Assembly (NCBI GenBank): GCA_960531495.1
Contig: OY482849.1
Span: forward strand, 36,665,790 to 36,729,789
DNA length: 64,000 nucleotides
Direction: 5' to 3'
Origin: Zeus faber
Taxonomy: Eukaryota > Chordata > Actinopteri > Zeiformes > Zeidae
Positions within the stretch are counted from its first letter, which is position 1. Each line of letters opens with the position of its first letter. Of the stretch, positions 48,421 to 60,125 are shown piece by piece. The notes below the pieces were generated by a model, which saw only the letters and a program-made list of their open reading frames with translations, had not been told where the DNA came from and did no database searches. The translations under genes were made by a program, and so were the position numbers.

Positions 48421-48948
48421 TGGTATCTCTTGTGGTTTTCATATTGCTGACTTGTTGTAAATTTATTAAATATGGTTTAATTTGTACACTGCCATTTATC
48501 AGCGAATACAAAAAAACAGCTTGAGCTAACAGTTAGCCTAGCAGCTGTTTTCTTACCATGTAGTTTCTCAGATATTTGCAGCAGTTGAATGGAGTAGAAC
48601 TGATGTTTTGTACAAAGTCATGAAGTAACACAGCGCTGAGTGTTTCGGACTATACTGGTCTTGTGTACTGGTAGTACTCATCTGGTGTACTGGTAGTACT
48701 CGTCTGGTGTACTAGCAATACTGGTAGTTCTGTCAGTCACTGAAGCTAAAGACCTGTATTGATATGAAGGCGCTGCAGCATTCTTCTAGAAGCCTCCACT
48801 TCTTTGAGCAGAGAAGGGGGAGATCTACCTCACACTTTACATGAAGGTTCAGTGATGTTCTGACCAGGACCAGGAGGGCCTGTTTGGGGACCAGGGGGAC
48901 CTGATCGGGGCCTGAACAGGAGCAAAAAGAGCTGATCGGGGCCTGCTA
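48421..48948. other. unassigned stretch
   Basis: Unique-looking with a short CTGGTGTACTGGTAGTACT microsatellite near 48660-48720. No gene recognised. The segment 47862-48226, between the MITE and the duplicated Tc1 end, likewise shows nothing I can name. Confidence 0.3.
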
Positions 48949-49318
48949 GTAGTAGTAGTGGTAGTTTACTAGTCTGGTAGTTTACTAGTCTGGTAGTTTA
49001 GTAATTTACTCGCTTAGTAGTTAACTAGTCTGTTAGTTTAGTAATTTACTAGTCTGGCAGAATACTAGTCTGGTAGTTTTCTAGTTTAGCCTTCTGGTAG
49101 TTTACTAGTTCTGGTAGTTTACTAGTTTAGTAGTCTAGTAGTTTACTCGTTTAGTAATATATTAGTCTGGTAGTTTTCTAGTTTAGTCTTCTGGTAGTTA
49201 ACTAGTCTGGTAGTTTAGTAGTCTAGTAGTTTACTTGTTTAGTAATATACTAGTCTGGTAGTTTAGTAGTATACTAGTCTGGTAGTTTACTAGTTTAGTA
49301 GTCTACTAGTTTACTAAT
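48949..49318 (+). repeat. TAGTTTACTAGTCTGG satellite, left arm
   Basis: Degenerate ~20-bp units (CTGGTAGTTTACTAGT). Its reverse complement makes the array at 50146-50825. Confidence 0.88.
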
Positions 49319-50145
49319 CATGTTCAATGCAGCTAGACAGTTCTTCCGATCCGAGCCGCACTGTTCATCACTTTCTCTTTCTACTCTTTTTGTTCATCGA
49401 GGGGAAAAAGAACGAGTCGAACTGGGAGACATGACGATCCAACAAAACAATCAAAACCAAAGAGCTTCCAGCACTTCGCACTTCAAGATGAAAGCAGTTC
49501 AGAAAGCAATTCCCATTGTGGAGCAGTGGGAATGAATTGCACAATCTCCAGATCAAGAGCAATGCCTTGCTCAAGGGCATGAGCAGGAGTGTGAACCTAA
49601 CATGCAGGTCTTTAATGGGGGAGGAGCTTGGAGGAAACTGAACCAGCTTGACCCCCGAGTGTCTCCAGCGAGCTATTCGCTGTTAGCGTTGCAGGGCCGA
49701 TCGGCACCCAAGGGGTGCTGCGGGAGCGGTTCCAGAGGCGTCGTGTGAAGCAGAAGCCATCTTGTCATTATTTAAATATTAAAGAAGCCTCGGTATCTGT
49801 GTATTAAAATTTAGCGACGTAGAGCAATGATCTGGAAGAAACCAGTGGAATCCAAATCCCATTGGTCAGATGGATTGCTGTGACGATTGGACCCGACATT
49901 CCAGCTTTTGACTTGGTGTTCCACAGGGAGCAGGTCTCTTGGGGATCTACTTGATTGAAAAACTATAAAATAGTTCTGCAATGTAGCAGGGGGCCAGGGT
50001 GACACTTGCTTCCCGTTTGGCTCCACTGTCACACAGCAACATGGCTGTAGGAAGCCGATGGTGCACAATGCTGTTCAGAGATGTGGGCGTGGCCATTTGC
50101 TGTTATACTTGTATGGATTTAGTGGAGAACGTTACGTGTCGACTG
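49319..50145. other. unassigned spacer between the inverted satellite arms
   Basis: About 820 bp of non-repetitive sequence with only short open frames (71 and 85 codons), neither recognised. GCCATCTTGTCATTATTTAAATATTAAAG occurs near 49760 but no exon structure is evident. Confidence 0.3.
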
Positions 50146-50825
50146 GTGACTAGACTAGTAAAATACTAAACTACCAGACTAGTAAACTACAAGACTAGTA
50201 AACTACCACATTAGTGAACTACCAGACTGCTAAACTACCAGTCTAATAAACGACTAAACGAATAGACTACTTAACTACGAGACTAGTAAACGACCAGACT
50301 ACTAAACTACTAGGCAACTTAACTAGTAAACTATGACTAGTTCCAGTAACTACTGAACTACCAGACTAGTAAGCTACCAGATAACTAAACTACTAAACGA
50401 CCAGAATCTTGAACGACCAGACTCGTAAACTACCAGACTGGTAAACTACTAAACTATCAGACTAGTAAACTACTAGACTAGTAAACTACTAAACAATCAG
50501 ACTAGTAAACTACTAGACTAGTAAACCATTAGACTGCTCAACTAGTAAACTACTAAACTGCCAGACTAGTAAACTGCCAGCCTAGTGAACTACTAGACTA
50601 GTAAACCACTAGACTGGTTAACTACTAAACTACCAGACTAGTAATTGACCAGATTACTGGACTAATAAATTAGTGGACTAATAAACAATCATACTAGTAA
50701 ATGTCTTAACTAGAAAACCGCTAAACTAGTAAACCTCTGAACTAGTAAACCTCTGAACTAGTAAACTGCAAAACTAGTAAACCTCTAAACTAGCAAACTG
50801 CTTCACCTGAAACTGCTAAACTCGT
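50146..50825 (-). repeat. satellite, right arm (inverted)
   Basis: Units ACTAGTAAACTACCAGACTAG, the reverse complement of the left arm. Confidence 0.88.
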
Positions 50826-51714
50826 TTTAAACATGTCCTTCCTCCTTTCTTGGTCAAATAATGATATGGCACCGTTTCTCTCCATGGCAGAGAGGAAGTG
50901 CTTTTCCAACATGGCTCCTTCCAGGTTTGGGCCAGTGTAAACATTTTCAAACCGGTTTGATATGTCGCCACTGGACTGGACCAGTATGTTAAATTTTACC
51001 TACTAGGTAATGCGGAACCAAATTTCACAAGCGCAAGTCAAGTTCCACCCAGAGGCCGTGAGCAAATTAGCAACATGCTAAGGTTAGCTCAGGCTAATTG
51101 GTGCCTGACTGAGTAAGTCACACTATGGCAAATGCAAACGAGTTTGACACACAGGAGCTAGAAGACCCGCCTGCTTCTTTTAAACCGTGTGGGAACATTT
51201 GCACTGAACTACGACAGCGATGGAAAGCTAGTGGTGGATCGGACAAGGACGATGTGTCCGGTTGTTCCACAGTTGAAGGGTATTGAAACACTCCTCCTAA
51301 TGTACACATTTTATTTTTTATTATTCTACCATATATAAGGGCTGTACCAAACTGAGAACTTTTTTAACCGAATTGGATTTGGCTGTTCAATGGAGCGTGG
51401 TTGGGTACAGACACCCAGTATTAAGCGGGCCTCGGGGCTAAATTATTAAAGACCAGTGTTTTCACTGGGCCCCGGTGCCGAGAAAGGCCACCAGATGGCG
51501 CTGAAAAATTCCTCTTGTATTACCTAAATAATGCAAACTAACTCCTAATTGGGAAATCAAAAGGCTGAGCTGCGCTGACTGATCAGTTCCACCAGACAGA
51601 GCAGCAACTTTCATTCTGAAAGTCAGAACCATTAGTAGTGATAGAAGGTTCGACCCTTTTATGAGAGTCGGTTCCCAATGAGTCACTCAGCAAAAAGAGT
51701 CGTTCAGTTAGTGC
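50826..51714. other. unassigned stretch
   Basis: Non-repetitive. A sequence resembling part of a hAT- or zinc-finger-BED-type gene (GCAAATGCAAACGAGTTTGAC, TGGAAAGCTAGTGGTGGATC) is visible around 51120-51290, but no family can be named with confidence. Confidence 0.25.
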
Positions 51715-52590
51715 AACATACGGTGACCGGGGTAAGACTTCCTGAAGGATGGAAGACAAGAAGAGAGGGAGGACTTCCTGAAGAATGGAGGACAAGAACA
51801 GAGGGAGGACTTCCTGTTGGATGGAGTATAAGAAGAGAGGCAAGACTTCCTGAAGGATGGAGGACAGGAGGAGAGGGAGAATTTGCTGAAGGATGGAGGA
51901 CAAGAACAGAGGGAGGACTTCCTGAAGAATGGACAGGAAGAGAGGGAGGAGTTGCTGAAAGATGGAGGACAAGAACAGAGGGATGACTTCCTGAAGGATG
52001 GAGGACAGGAACAGAGGGAGGAGTTGCTGAAGGATGGAGGACAAGAAGAGAGGGAGGACTTCCAGAAGGATGGAGGACAGGAAGAGAGGGAGGAGTTGCT
52101 GAAGGATGGAGGACAGGAAGAGAGGGGGGAGTTGCTGAGGGATGGAGGACAAGAAGAGAGGGAGGACTTCCAGAAGGATGGAGGACAGGAAGAGAGGGAG
52201 GAGTTGCTGAAGGATGGAGGACAGGAAGAGAGGGGGGAGTTGCTGAAGGATGGAGGACAAGAAGAGAGGGAGGACTTCCAGAAGGATGGAGGACAGGAAG
52301 AGAGGGAGGAGTTGCTGAAGGATGGAGGACAAGAACAGAGGGATGACTTCCTGAAGGATGGAGCACAGGAACAGAGGGAGGAGTTGCTGAAGGATGGAGG
52401 ATAAGAAGAGAGGGAGGACTTCCAGAAGGATAGAGGACAAGAAGAGAGGGAGGAGTTGCTGAAGGACGGAGGACAAGAAGAGAGGGAGGAGTTGCTGAAG
52501 GATGGAGGACAAGAAGAGAGGGAGGAGTTGCTGAAGGATGGAGGACAAGAAGAGAGGGAGGAGTTGCTGAAGGATGGAGGACTCCTGCTG
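51715..52590. repeat. 36-bp minisatellite, open in several frames
   Basis: About 24 copies of a 36-bp unit (GAAGAGAGGGAGGAGTTGCT then GAAGGATGGAGGACAA). The unit is exactly 12 codons and free of stops, so + reads as LLKDGGQEEREE repeats and - as SSILQQLLPLFL repeats over 341 codons. No start context, neighbouring exon or known protein supports translation. Confidence 0.9.
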
Positions 52591-52737
52591 TTTGGCTCTT
52601 GGGGTCACATGTGTGAAGTGACGTGTTTAAAATAGTAGTGGAATATGTGATTTTAGTGGTGACTTATTTTCTTGAATCACATTTTCAATAAGTTCTGTCT
52701 CCATAAAATACCAAAAACTTACATAAATACACACGTA

Positions 52738-52985
52738 AACATTTAGTTTGTAATCTCTAACCACTACAGAGTGACAGAGTCTACACCGCACACTGGACAC
52801 GGTCCAACGTACATTCTGAACCCGAACCTGAACATTTATCATAAATAATATGTCATAAAGCGTCTTACTGTAAATGGCAATAATATGATGATTTCATTAA
52901 GCGACTTACTGTAAATGTCATTCATAGTAAATAATATGATGATGTCATAGTGTCTTACTGTATATATCATTTATATATCATCTGT
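52738..52985 (-). repeat. dispersed repeat, inverted copy of 2625-2800
   Basis: Reverse complement of the pdhb-intron copy, including TACAGAGTGACAGAGTCTAC and the 45-50 bp units with ATGATGACATCAT-like cores. It abuts the Tc1-type fragment. Confidence 0.65.
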
Positions 52986-53660
52986 AGACGTAGCGTGGAG
53001 CTGTGTGACCTGACGGTTCTTATACCAAGTGTTTCCTGAGCCCACGTGCTAACATCCTGTACTGAGTGATGTTTTTTAAGGCGGTGCCGCCTGAGGTGTC
53101 GAAGGTCACGGCCATTCCATGTTGGTTTTGGGCCTCGCCGCTTACCTGCAGAGATTTCTCCAGATTCTGAATCTTTACATGATGAAATCCCTAAATTCCT
53201 TCCAATTGTACGTTGAGAAACGTTGCTCTTAAACTGTTTGATTATTTGCTCAGGCAGTAGTTCACAAAGTGGTGAACCTCGCCCCATCCTTGCTTGTGAA
53301 CGACTGAGCCTTTTGGGGGGGAGGCTCCATTTATAGCCAATCATGACACTCACCTGTTTCCAATCCACCTGTTCACCTGTGGAATGTTCCAAACAGGTGT
53401 TTTTTGAGCATTCCTCAACTTTCAGTCTTTTGTTGCCGCTGTCCTGGCTTTTTTGGATGGTGTTGCAGGCATCAAATTCAAAATGAGTAAATATTTGCAA
53501 AAAAAACAATTAAGTTTATCAGGTTGAACATTAAATATCTTGTCTTTGTGGTGTATTCAATTGAATAAAGGTTGAAAGGGATTTGCAAATCAGTGTATTC
53601 TGTTTTTATTTACGTTTTACACAACGTCCCAACTGCATTGGAATTGGGGTTTTTACATGA
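52985..53660 (-). mobile_element. Tc1-type transposon fragment (same family as 14406-16274)
   Basis: Terminal inverted repeat at 53640-53660 (CCAACTGCATTGGAATTGGG), then on the minus strand the DNA-binding half of transposase (KQFKSNVSQRTIGRNLGISS, GPKPTWNGRDLRHLRRHRLK). The catalytic half and the other end are missing. It shares the unusual SSCKDSESGEISAGKRRG with the first copy. Confidence 0.85.
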
Positions 53661-53799
53661 AACCATAAACATCGGACGACATGTATTAAAAAACGTAATA
53701 AAACTTCATTTGTCTTTCATATGAAGCAGATTGCGTAAATGTGCACACACTGTATGCAATACTTCCTATTAGCACTGACCACTTCCTGTCCTCCCCCAG

Positions 53800-55980
53800 G
53801 TCCAGCAACATGGCCAACCCGCTGAGAGGCCCCATGGTAGGGCAGCCCGTGTCGTTTGCCACCGAGGAGAAGCGAGCGATCCACTCGTGGTCCCGGATCT
53901 CCTCGGCAGGCCAGAGCATCCTGCTGGAGGCGCTGCAGATCCTCAGCCCCATGGCCGACAGCCAGGAGCTGCTGGACTTCCTGCAGGAGCTGCGGGACGA
54001 GGGCCACCGGGCCACGGTGCTGCGCAGCAGGGAGGTGTACGGGTACCGGTCCTGCATGACCCTGCCGCTGACCCAGGATCAGCTGGACGCCCTGGGGCGG
54101 AGCCAGCGCCCGCCCACCAGGAAGCGGCGCAGGAAGAAGAGGGAGGTGCACCCATCCTGGAGGACCTCGGACCGGCCCAACCCCCGGATCCAGGGGCCCC
54201 GTCCCCCAGAGGTCCTGGTGAACCTCCGCCACCGCTTCGAAGCCCGCGGCCCCTCCCCCGCCTGGACTGCTGAAGCCAGCCGGCCGGCCCAGAGCCAGCC
54301 CTGCCTCAGATTGACCAACATCCAGGGGGGCGTGTCGGGCAGCCACACGGCCCGCCTCCAGATCCACACAGACTGGGACCCAAGCTTGGCCACCGCTCCG
54401 GCTGCCCAGACCCAGCGCCAACCCTACCCCCCCACGCTTTCAGGAATACCGCTGCAGCCTTCCCAGAACGGCGGTGGGGCAGCGCCCACCACACCCGTGG
54501 CCTTGTTCAGCCAGAAGAGCCTGTCGTGCCCCGCCCGCCTGGACGGCGCCCTGATCGGGGACTCAGTCCCCGTCCTGCACTGTAATGGCCGGGCCTTCGC
54601 CCAGACTCGCACTGAACTCGGCAGCAGCGGCTGGAGGGCCAACGGGGCGCTTCCCCGGGCCTGCCGGGTTCCCAAGGGGCCCGGGGACCGGGAGCCGGGC
54701 CGTCAGGACGGCTGGAAGGTTGCCGACGGGCCTCGGTCGAAGGTGGTGAAAGTGGACTGCTCGTGCTCCGTATCGGAGGCCCGGAGGAAGGCCCAGAAGA
54801 TCCTGCAAGTGGACCTGTCGCCTGTCATCCAGATCCAGCCGCTGGTCTTCAGAGACTTCAGGCCCCGCAAGTGAGCCACGTCCACCGGGTTTCTGGTGGC
54901 GCGGGTTGGTCTCTGAATGTTCAGGTGGAACAAAGTCAAGACCTTGGTTGAAATAGAGGTCAGAGATGTCCAAGGCAGGGTCCGAGGTGCTGGTCCAGTA
55001 GCTGCTGGAGAAGCGGCTCCCTCTTGTGGACGCTCTTTGCATTGGATTAGCTTGCAGCGATAAACGGCAGCTAGCCGTAAACAATACCCGATCAAATAAA
55101 ATGTTTTTACAGTCGTAGGAAGAATCTGGTCTCGCTCTGAGGATCCAGGTGATTCTGAATGTGAAACGTGTTGGGAAACAGTTCTTTCTGTTGTTGTTAC
55201 TTCCTGGACACAGATTTAGTTTGAAAATGGAAAGATATATTGGATTTTTGTCCGGCGTGTCGACAGGAAGAGTTTCCTCACGCAAGCAGCATTCCAGCAG
55301 AGATGGATCTGACCTCTGACCTCCGCTCGGCTTCCTATTGGAGACGCTCGTCGTAGCTTCTTTTTTCACTGCAAAGTCCTTTAGAATATTTTTCTTGTAT
55401 TTTCTGTCTTTACGTAGAAAATCTTAATTTAAACTTTGATGACCCTGAACCTTATTCGGTGTCCTGGAGTCCCTTTTTTTCTTCCAAACGCTGCCAGTCG
55501 TTCTGCTCACCGGCAGGTGACGGTCCGACTCCCTGGTCTGGAGTCGGTGCCGGAACCGGGTGGTCTCGAGAGGAAGTCACTCTGAAGATCCACAGGAAGT
55601 CCGTCTTAAAGAAAACTGTTCTGTATTTTTTTTTAATTGTTTTAATTTTTTTCCCCAATGGTCGCTGGGAGTCAGCCCGGGTGATCTGCCTCAGAATCTT
55701 TGAGATTGATCCAGAATAGAGCCTCTGATCACTCCCATGGACTCCCAATAATCAATGGAAAAATTTGTTTTGGTAAAAAATTCCGGAGTTTTCCCTCCAG
55801 AACCAGAGGAACCCGCTGGTTCCCCGTCCTCCATCTGACGAGTCCCACTCGCCAAATAGTCGTCTTTGCAGATCTTCTACTAGTTGGACTGTTTGTCCGT
55901 GTGATACTTGTACATTTCTGTATTTCCTACTTATTTGAAAAAAAGTTCAATAAAATTGCTCCTAAAATGTATTTTTTGAC
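53800..55980 (+). other. ccdc71: ccdc71 last exon, including 3'UTR
   Basis: Acceptor CTCCCCCAG|GTCCAGCAAC at 53799/53800 lies 10 bases before the ATG. The 3'UTR runs from 54875 and contains an early AATAAA (about 55095) and a second at 55949-55954, so two poly(A) sites are possible. Confidence 0.75.
53810..54874 (+). CDS. ccdc71: coiled-coil domain-containing protein 71
   Basis: Single coding exon, 354 residues, starting MANPLRGPMVGQPVSFATEE. Residues about 20-90 (KRAIHSWSRISSAGQSILLE, LLDFLQELRDEGHRATVLRS, EVYGYRSC) match the conserved N-terminal block of vertebrate CCDC71 (HSWSRISTAG, LRDDGF, LRSGDVYGYSSC). The last 45 residues (VVKVDCSCSVSEARRKAQKI, LQVDLSPVIQIQPLV) match its C-terminal block. 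The middle is Pro/Arg/Gln-rich and unconserved; it lacks the long Lys/Ala repeat of the human protein, making this one shorter. A basic RKRRRKKREV at about 103-112 may be a nuclear signal. Molecular function is not established. The paralogue CCDC71L is a weaker match. The upstream in-frame ATG at 53741 is excluded because an acceptor lies between. Confidence 0.85.
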   Translation: MANPLRGPMVGQPVSFATEEKRAIHSWSRISSAGQSILLEALQILSPMADSQELLDFLQELRDEGHRATVLRSREVYGYRSCMTLPLTQDQLDALGRSQRPPTRKRRRKKREVHPSWRTSDRPNPRIQGPRPPEVLVNLRHRFEARGPSPAWTAEASRPAQSQPCLRLTNIQGGVSGSHTARLQIHTDWDPSLATAPAAQTQRQPYPPTLSGIPLQPSQNGGGAAPTTPVALFSQKSLSCPARLDGALIGDSVPVLHCNGRAFAQTRTELGSSGWRANGALPRACRVPKGPGDREPGRQDGWKVADGPRSKVVKVDCSCSVSEARRKAQKILQVDLSPVIQIQPLVFRDFRPRK

Positions 55981-56860
55981 ATTTGTGTCCAGATGTTTGA
56001 GTTGAGCTCAACCCATCTTTCATCCTACCGGAGTGCTGCAGCACGCTGCAGCACAGTGTGCTGTGCTTCCTCCGGCTTCCATCAGGGGCGCTCAGATTCC
56101 AACTAATCATCGTTCAGCTCGTATTTCTACAAGCCCCGCCCCCAGACACTTCCTTATTCTAGCAGCACTTTTTATCTTTCATTTTAAAAGTGTTTTTAAA
56201 GGAAAACACCAATGTTTTAAATCCTATGACTGTACTGGCAGTCCAGTGGAAAACAACAGGACAGGCTCCTCCCATTAGGCAGAGCTGTACCTGTACAGGT
56301 ATAATCTGGTGTAATCTTCTGATGATGCATATGTTCATGCATACATATGAGTGATATACCCATACATACATAATACAAATACATATGTGGATTTATCTGT
56401 TCAAGGCTGTACCTACATACAGTACATAACACCTTGTTTAATGTGGATTATATCGATACATACATACCATACCTTTTTTTTTTTTTTTCCATCTGCTTTA
56501 TATACCTACCTTCATGTACGTCCAAGGTTGTATGTACAAGGTCATACAAGGTATGTTCAAGGTCATACAAGGTCCTTAGCAATAGGTCGTACATAGATGT
56601 ATACTTGCTTACAAATGTTCAAGGTCAAACACAGTACAAGGTCAAAACTGTATTCAGTAATTTTCTTACTCTGGTTTACGTACCTACTTAAACTAAACAC
56701 AATATGATCTGGTTTAAAATGTTGCACTTTCAAGGTCTTATGTTCAAGGTTGGACATTCAAGGCCACACGTACAAGGTCCTACATTCATTGTACGTTCAT
56801 AGTCATGAGTACATCATCATAAGTACAAGGTTGTGTGTCCATGCAAACATACATAGTTTC
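55981..56860. repeat. intergenic, with CAAGGTC-type short repeats
   Basis: A poly(T) run at 56475-56488 and many copies of ACAAGGTCATACAAGGT and TTCAAGGT (56520-56870). The same motif returns at 57690-57930. No gene. Confidence 0.6.
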
Positions 56861-58140
56861 AAATGTTAAAGGTTATTCAAGGTAATATATAGATTCAGGG
56901 TATATATAGGGATATATAGATACTGTCGTGGGAATTTCACTGCATGGTCGGTGAGATAAACCCTTGCTATCAGGAACAAACAGACCCTGTTTTAGAACAA
57001 AATGTATTTTGTAAAATAGACATTTGGAGTGATGCACTTTGTAAACAGTGACAGCAGTTTCTCTCCATACCTTTGTCCTAAAACAATTCTTATAATTTCT
57101 AGAAGTTGCGCGTCGTCTTGGGACCACACCCTTATTCAAGTCTTGTTCCTCATACAATAATTAGTAGTTTATAGTCCAAGCACTTTCAGACGTGTTCACA
57201 GTTCACAACTTATTGTGCAGGTGCAAGATGACTATAGCAGATAAGACGGGTACATCTGGCAAGCAGTTTTCCACTCCCAGGACTTGTCCCCATTGTAGTA
57301 GATAATTAGTTTCTGAGAGTGGGAAGGGATTTCCTGGATATCTCCAAACTTAAGCCCCTGGCTTTACTTCAGCACTTACTGGTATGTGCGAACACCATAT
57401 TGTCTTATCTCTACACACATCTGAAGGAGGGAGTGTGGTACGGCCTTCACAAGCTTGGAAATAACAAGGTCAATAACTCAAAAGGGTATTGTGACCCTCC
57501 TCTCACCCTGTGCACAGAGGGATCCTTTCTAGTACTGGGTCACTTTGGAAACGGGTATGAACAAAGCATCAATTATTGCATTTTCCTATCAGAATACACA
57601 CTGGTTTTGATTTTACTATTCTCTGGCCTAATTTGGTTCACATACCTACCACAATCTCATTTAATATGATATCCGGTTTACAAGTTTGTATGTTCTAAGT
57701 CAATGTTCAGGGTTGGATGTTCTTTGTACATTCATGGTCTTGTGTTCAAGGATTGTATGCTCGTGGTCATGTATGCATGATCATAAGTACAAGGTTGTAC
57801 ATACATACATAGTTACAAATGTTCAAGGTCAAAATACATTCAAGGTCATACATACATCGTAAGTAAATGGTTGTATGTTCAAGGTCAAATGTTCAAGGTT
57901 ACAAATACAAGGCCATACATATATTGTACATTCCTGACAACACATACTATAATTGAATGAATCTCGGGAATGCAAAAACATACGGAAAATGTATCTTTGG
58001 GATGCAAGAAGGAAAACTGTACATGTCAATCAATCTTTAAAATAAAAGATAAATGTTTATATCCAGGAACCTAAGGAAAAATATAATAGTGGTTACACAT
58101 TAATTGGGACATTTATTTCAGCCAAATGTAAATTTTAGGG
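56861..58140. other. unassigned insertion-like block within the CAAGGTC repeats
   Basis: Non-repetitive sequence at about 56925-57650 lies between two stretches of the same repeat, and related flanks (TTTTACTATTCTCTGG versus TTTTCTTACTCTGG) occur on both sides, as if an element had inserted into the repeat. The longest open frame (57319-57669) matches nothing I recognise. Confidence 0.3.
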
Positions 58141-58372
58141 AAACAGTTCAGGTCATGTAATTCTTCTGTGCCAAATGGCCAGCAGTTCATTGACCCAGCC
58201 ATTTGTGCTGGCTCCTTGTTGTTCACCACAGGGGGAAGGTCCAAAGACAGAGATTGCTGTGTCTGCTGTTCTAATGAGTCTCAAATGTCAATTGGCTTCA
58301 TCGTCTTACTATGGGTGTCAGGGGGAGGGGAACATAGTCTCAAAGTCCAGAAGGCCTCTCATCATACACACT

Positions 58373-58620
58373 TGGCAGTTTCGCCACCATACACCACCCA
58401 AGTGGCGTTTTCAGGGCCCTCCGGCACAGAGACACAGACGGGGGGGTTGTAAACACCAGTTAATGGTAGAGAGTGGGCTAGCTGGAACAAGCCAGGAGCA
58501 GATAGAACATGTCATGACATGTTCTCCTCTCCCAAGTCAGTGTGTGGATGGGAACCTACCGCTCGTTAGCCCAACCAACGAGCATCAGGTTTAGCTGATC
58601 AACCAACACACACACCATGG
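58373..58620 (+). mobile_element. LTR-like dispersed repeat, copy 2 (fossil)
   Basis: Close match to 9795-10000. Followed by an (AC)n microsatellite at 58645-58687. Family not assigned; incomplete. Confidence 0.4.
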
Positions 58621-58636
58621 GTTTACCTGATGCTCG

Positions 58637-58689
<53 letters not shown>

Positions 58690-58690
<1 letters not shown>

Positions 58691-59194
58691 ACACTTTTAG
58701 GAGTTTGTACAGCAGTTTAATGTGTAGACAGACAGGGAATCCAGAACAGGCAAAGGGAAGGGGAATCAGGAACCAGTAGGGACTCGTGGGTGGGAAGGCA
58801 GGGACTCACAAGCAGGCAGGGACTCAGGAACCTGGGGCCGGCAGTGAATCTGGGCCCAGGGGCAGGCGTGGAATCAGGAGCCAGGAGCAGAGGATCCCGC
58901 GGAGAATCAGGAACCTGGAGTTTGGGGCACACACCCAGGGAAACAAACAGGAACATAAACGTTAAAACATGCGACAATCTGACACTGACAGTGAATGGGA
59001 CCTGGTTAAATGCAAAAGGAGTGACGATTGGTCACAAGTGGTGAGATTACTGATTGGGGACAGGTGTGCAGTGACAGGGATGTGACGCCAGATGGATGGA
59101 GCTAGAGATGGCTAGAGACAGATAGACCTAGAGCAGACAGAGGGAGCCAGAGACAGACAAGTTCAAGTTCAGGCAGGGCAGGATCCTGACACAT
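58690..59194 (-). mobile_element. possible solo LTR (Ty3/gypsy-like fossil)
   Basis: On the minus strand it starts TGTCAGGATCCTGCCCTGCC, a form common at fish gypsy LTR starts, and its other end carries GTACAGCAGTTTAATG, the usual context of LTR ends. No internal region is attached. It lies between two copies of another LTR-like repeat. Confidence 0.4.
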
Positions 59195-59199
59195 ACATA

Positions 59200-59455
59200 C
59201 TGTGGCAGTTTCACCACCAAAGGCCACCCAAGTGATGTTTTTCTAGGGCCCTCCGGCACAGAGACACAGACGACAGGGGTTGTTAACACCAGTTTATTGT
59301 AGAGGAGGCTAGGTGGAATTATCCAGGAGAAGGTGGACCATGTCATGACAGTGCTCCCATCCTGAGTCATTGTGTGGATGGGGTTTTTAAACCTGCCGCT
59401 CCTTAGCCCAACCAACGAGCATCAGGTGTGGCTGCTCAACCCATCCACACACCAC
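59200..59455 (+). mobile_element. LTR-like dispersed repeat, copy 3 (fossil)
   Basis: Diverged copy of 58373-58620 (TGTGGCAGTTTCACCACC, AGGGCCCTCCGGCACAGAGA, CCAACCAACGAGCATCAGGT). The sequence that follows (59456-59875), with repeated CAGACTCTGNNACAGGGTT and a GC-rich segment, is unassigned. Confidence 0.4.
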
Positions 59456-59875
59456 ACGCCTACTCCCCCTCCCCCACCCCCCACCCCCACCAAGCAGAGA
59501 ACAAAAACGAAAAAAAATTTTGAAACAGACTCTGGCACAGGGTTGCTATACCTAAAACTACAGACTCTGACCCAGGGTTCCTATACCTCAAATCATAAAG
59601 AACACCGGACTCTGAAACAGGGTTCCCATGCCTTATACAAACAAATGTCCCAAAAAAAATGAATAGGTTCCCTTCCCAGAGGACCTGAGTTCCCCGGACC
59701 AGCACGGTCGACCGGCCTCCTTCCACTGGGGCGCCGACAGACTGCCCCCTCCTCCCTTCCGGAGCGCGGGGCCTCTGGCTGTTGCGTTGACTGGTGATGC
59801 CGTGGCCGGACTTGGCTGCTGTGGGGGCTGCTTGGAGGGAGGCCTGGCTGCTGGGCTGCCCTGTTCCACTCGAGA

Positions 59876-60125
59876 CTGAATCAGAATCAGAATCAGAATC
59901 ATCTTTATTGCCAAGTAAGTTTATACGAATAAGGAATTAGTCTTGGTGTTCAGTGCATACATGAAACATAAATGTGAAACAATAAGTAAAATATTAGTGA
60001 AATATATAAGCATATGTAAAATAAGGCTGTTTTTTGTTTTTGTTTGTTTTAATAAAGCTGTACAGTTTGTGGAGGAATGTGCAAATGTTCAGTATAAAGT
60101 ATAAATTGGAGCTGATGAGGGAGGA
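59876..60125 (-). mobile_element. 3' end of a LINE with TTCTGA tail repeats
   Basis: Begins ATCAGAATCAGAATCAGAAT followed by CATCTTTATTGCCAAG, the reverse complement of a common fish LINE terminus. Truncated, no coding part. Clade uncertain. Confidence 0.5.

Noticed and set aside
53741-53809. Upstream in-frame ATG extending ccdc71 by 23 codons
   Set aside because: A good splice acceptor (CTCCCCCAG) lies between it and 53810, and the CCDC71-like region begins after the second ATG.
53717-55369. Minus-strand frames of 234 and 268 codons opposite ccdc71
   Set aside because: Shadows of the GC-rich ccdc71 coding exon, whose plus-strand product matches a known family.
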